A DNA stretch of 64,000 bases from Aquimarina aquimarini (lineage in GTDB: Bacteria > Bacteroidota > Bacteroidia > Flavobacteriales > Flavobacteriaceae). Below, one piece after another: positions 63,842 to 64,000 of the stretch (positions are counted from its first letter, which is position 1; each line of letters opens with the position of its first letter). The stretch covers positions 1 to 64,000 of the forward strand of contig NZ_OMKE01000056.1 of assembly GCF_900299535.1 (NCBI RefSeq), written 5' to 3'. Made by a program: the position numbers and the translations under genes. The notes under the pieces were generated by a model that saw nothing but the letters and a program-made list of their open reading frames with translations, made no database searches and was not told where the DNA came from.

Positions 63842-64000
63842 TCAATTAAACCTGAGTTTTTAGCATGCTCAATAGCTTGCTCAGATGTTTGAACAAGAAG
63901 AATAGGGGAAGTAGTAAAAGAGTGTATTATTTTTTTGATTCGCTTTTCTTTTCGACGATGTTTTACATTTCTTAAGTAAATAGCCAAAATACGAGTAGGG
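63838..64000 (-). CDS. C-terminal end of an App1/DUF2183-like protein (truncated by window edge)
   Basis: The last 53 residues are visible on the minus strand (PTRILAIYLRNV, then RIKKIIHSFTTSPILLVQTSEQAIEHAKNSGLI). The pattern of an IYLRNV strand followed by a LLV-T-EQA-EHA helix resembles the end of App1-family phosphatase-like proteins. The stop overlaps the convergent repressor stop by four bases. The identification is tentative because the catalytic part is outside. Confidence 0.45.
   Translation of the reverse strand, partial: PTRILAIYLRNVKHRRKEKRIKKIIHSFTTSPILLVQTSEQAIEHAKNSGLID

Overview
The window is AT-rich DNA from a marine-type Flavobacteriaceae bacterium (Bacteroidota), plausibly Aquimarina or a close relative. 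The evidence is several secreted enzymes with type IX secretion (T9SS) C-terminal sorting domains, promoters with the flavobacterial TAnnTTTG -7 box, lipoprotein-rich gene content, laminarin-type glucanases and a FolK-deoxynucleoside kinase fusion. The genus is inference.

Layout: 1-264 is the tail of a CHAT-domain protein, followed by a repeat-filled spacer. 0.99-10.6 kb is housekeeping: AsmA-like protein, queuosine-precursor transporter, FolK-dNK, a membrane protein, a SpoU/TrmH methyltransferase and MutS. tRNA-Gly(GCC) and tRNA-Leu(UAA) follow at 10.7-10.9 kb. 11.3-12.7 kb is a TetR regulator with two small membrane proteins and palindromic operators.

12.9-35.1 kb is a biosynthetic gene cluster and the most interesting part of the window. 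A leftward operon (30118 to 12909) encodes, in transcription order, an acyl-AMP ligase, a ScoE/Rv0097-type non-heme iron oxygenase, an FcoT/ScoD-type hot-dog protein, a PKS (ACP-KS-dead AT-DH-ER-KR-ACP), a Rieske oxygenase, an AT-less KS-DH protein, an ACP-alpha-oxoamine synthase fusion and a flavoprotein. The first three match the ScoC/E/D set that makes beta-isocyano acids in actinobacterial isonitrile lipopeptides. Here they sit beside a PKS line with no NRPS, and release appears to be by decarboxylative condensation with an amino acid. A rightward set (31.4-35.1 kb) adds a small unknown protein, an AurF-type di-iron N-oxygenase, an unknown protein and a class I glutamine amidotransferase. 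The predicted product, an isonitrile-bearing polyketide alpha-amino ketone, possibly N-oxygenated, is inference.

35.2-35.9 kb is a decayed junction holding a fragment of a second copy of the TetR gene. 36-49 kb is a secreted glucan-degradation locus: a BNR/CBM6 protein, a PI-PLC-like lipoprotein, GH64 and GH16 with CBM6, a propeller/Y_Y_Y sensor-regulator, and an aerolysin-like lipoprotein. An 18-bp element recurs upstream of several of these genes. 50-60 kb carries an AraC regulator and a proteolytic/signalling island: CHAT-TPR protease, subtilase, ECF sigma factor, membrane TPR anti-sigma-like protein, formylglycine-generating-enzyme homologue and a pentapeptide-repeat membrane protein. 60.2-61.0 kb holds two decayed genes. 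The window ends with a nitroreductase, a small lipoprotein, a DUF559 protein divergent from an XRE-S24 repressor with paired operators, and a partial App1-like gene.
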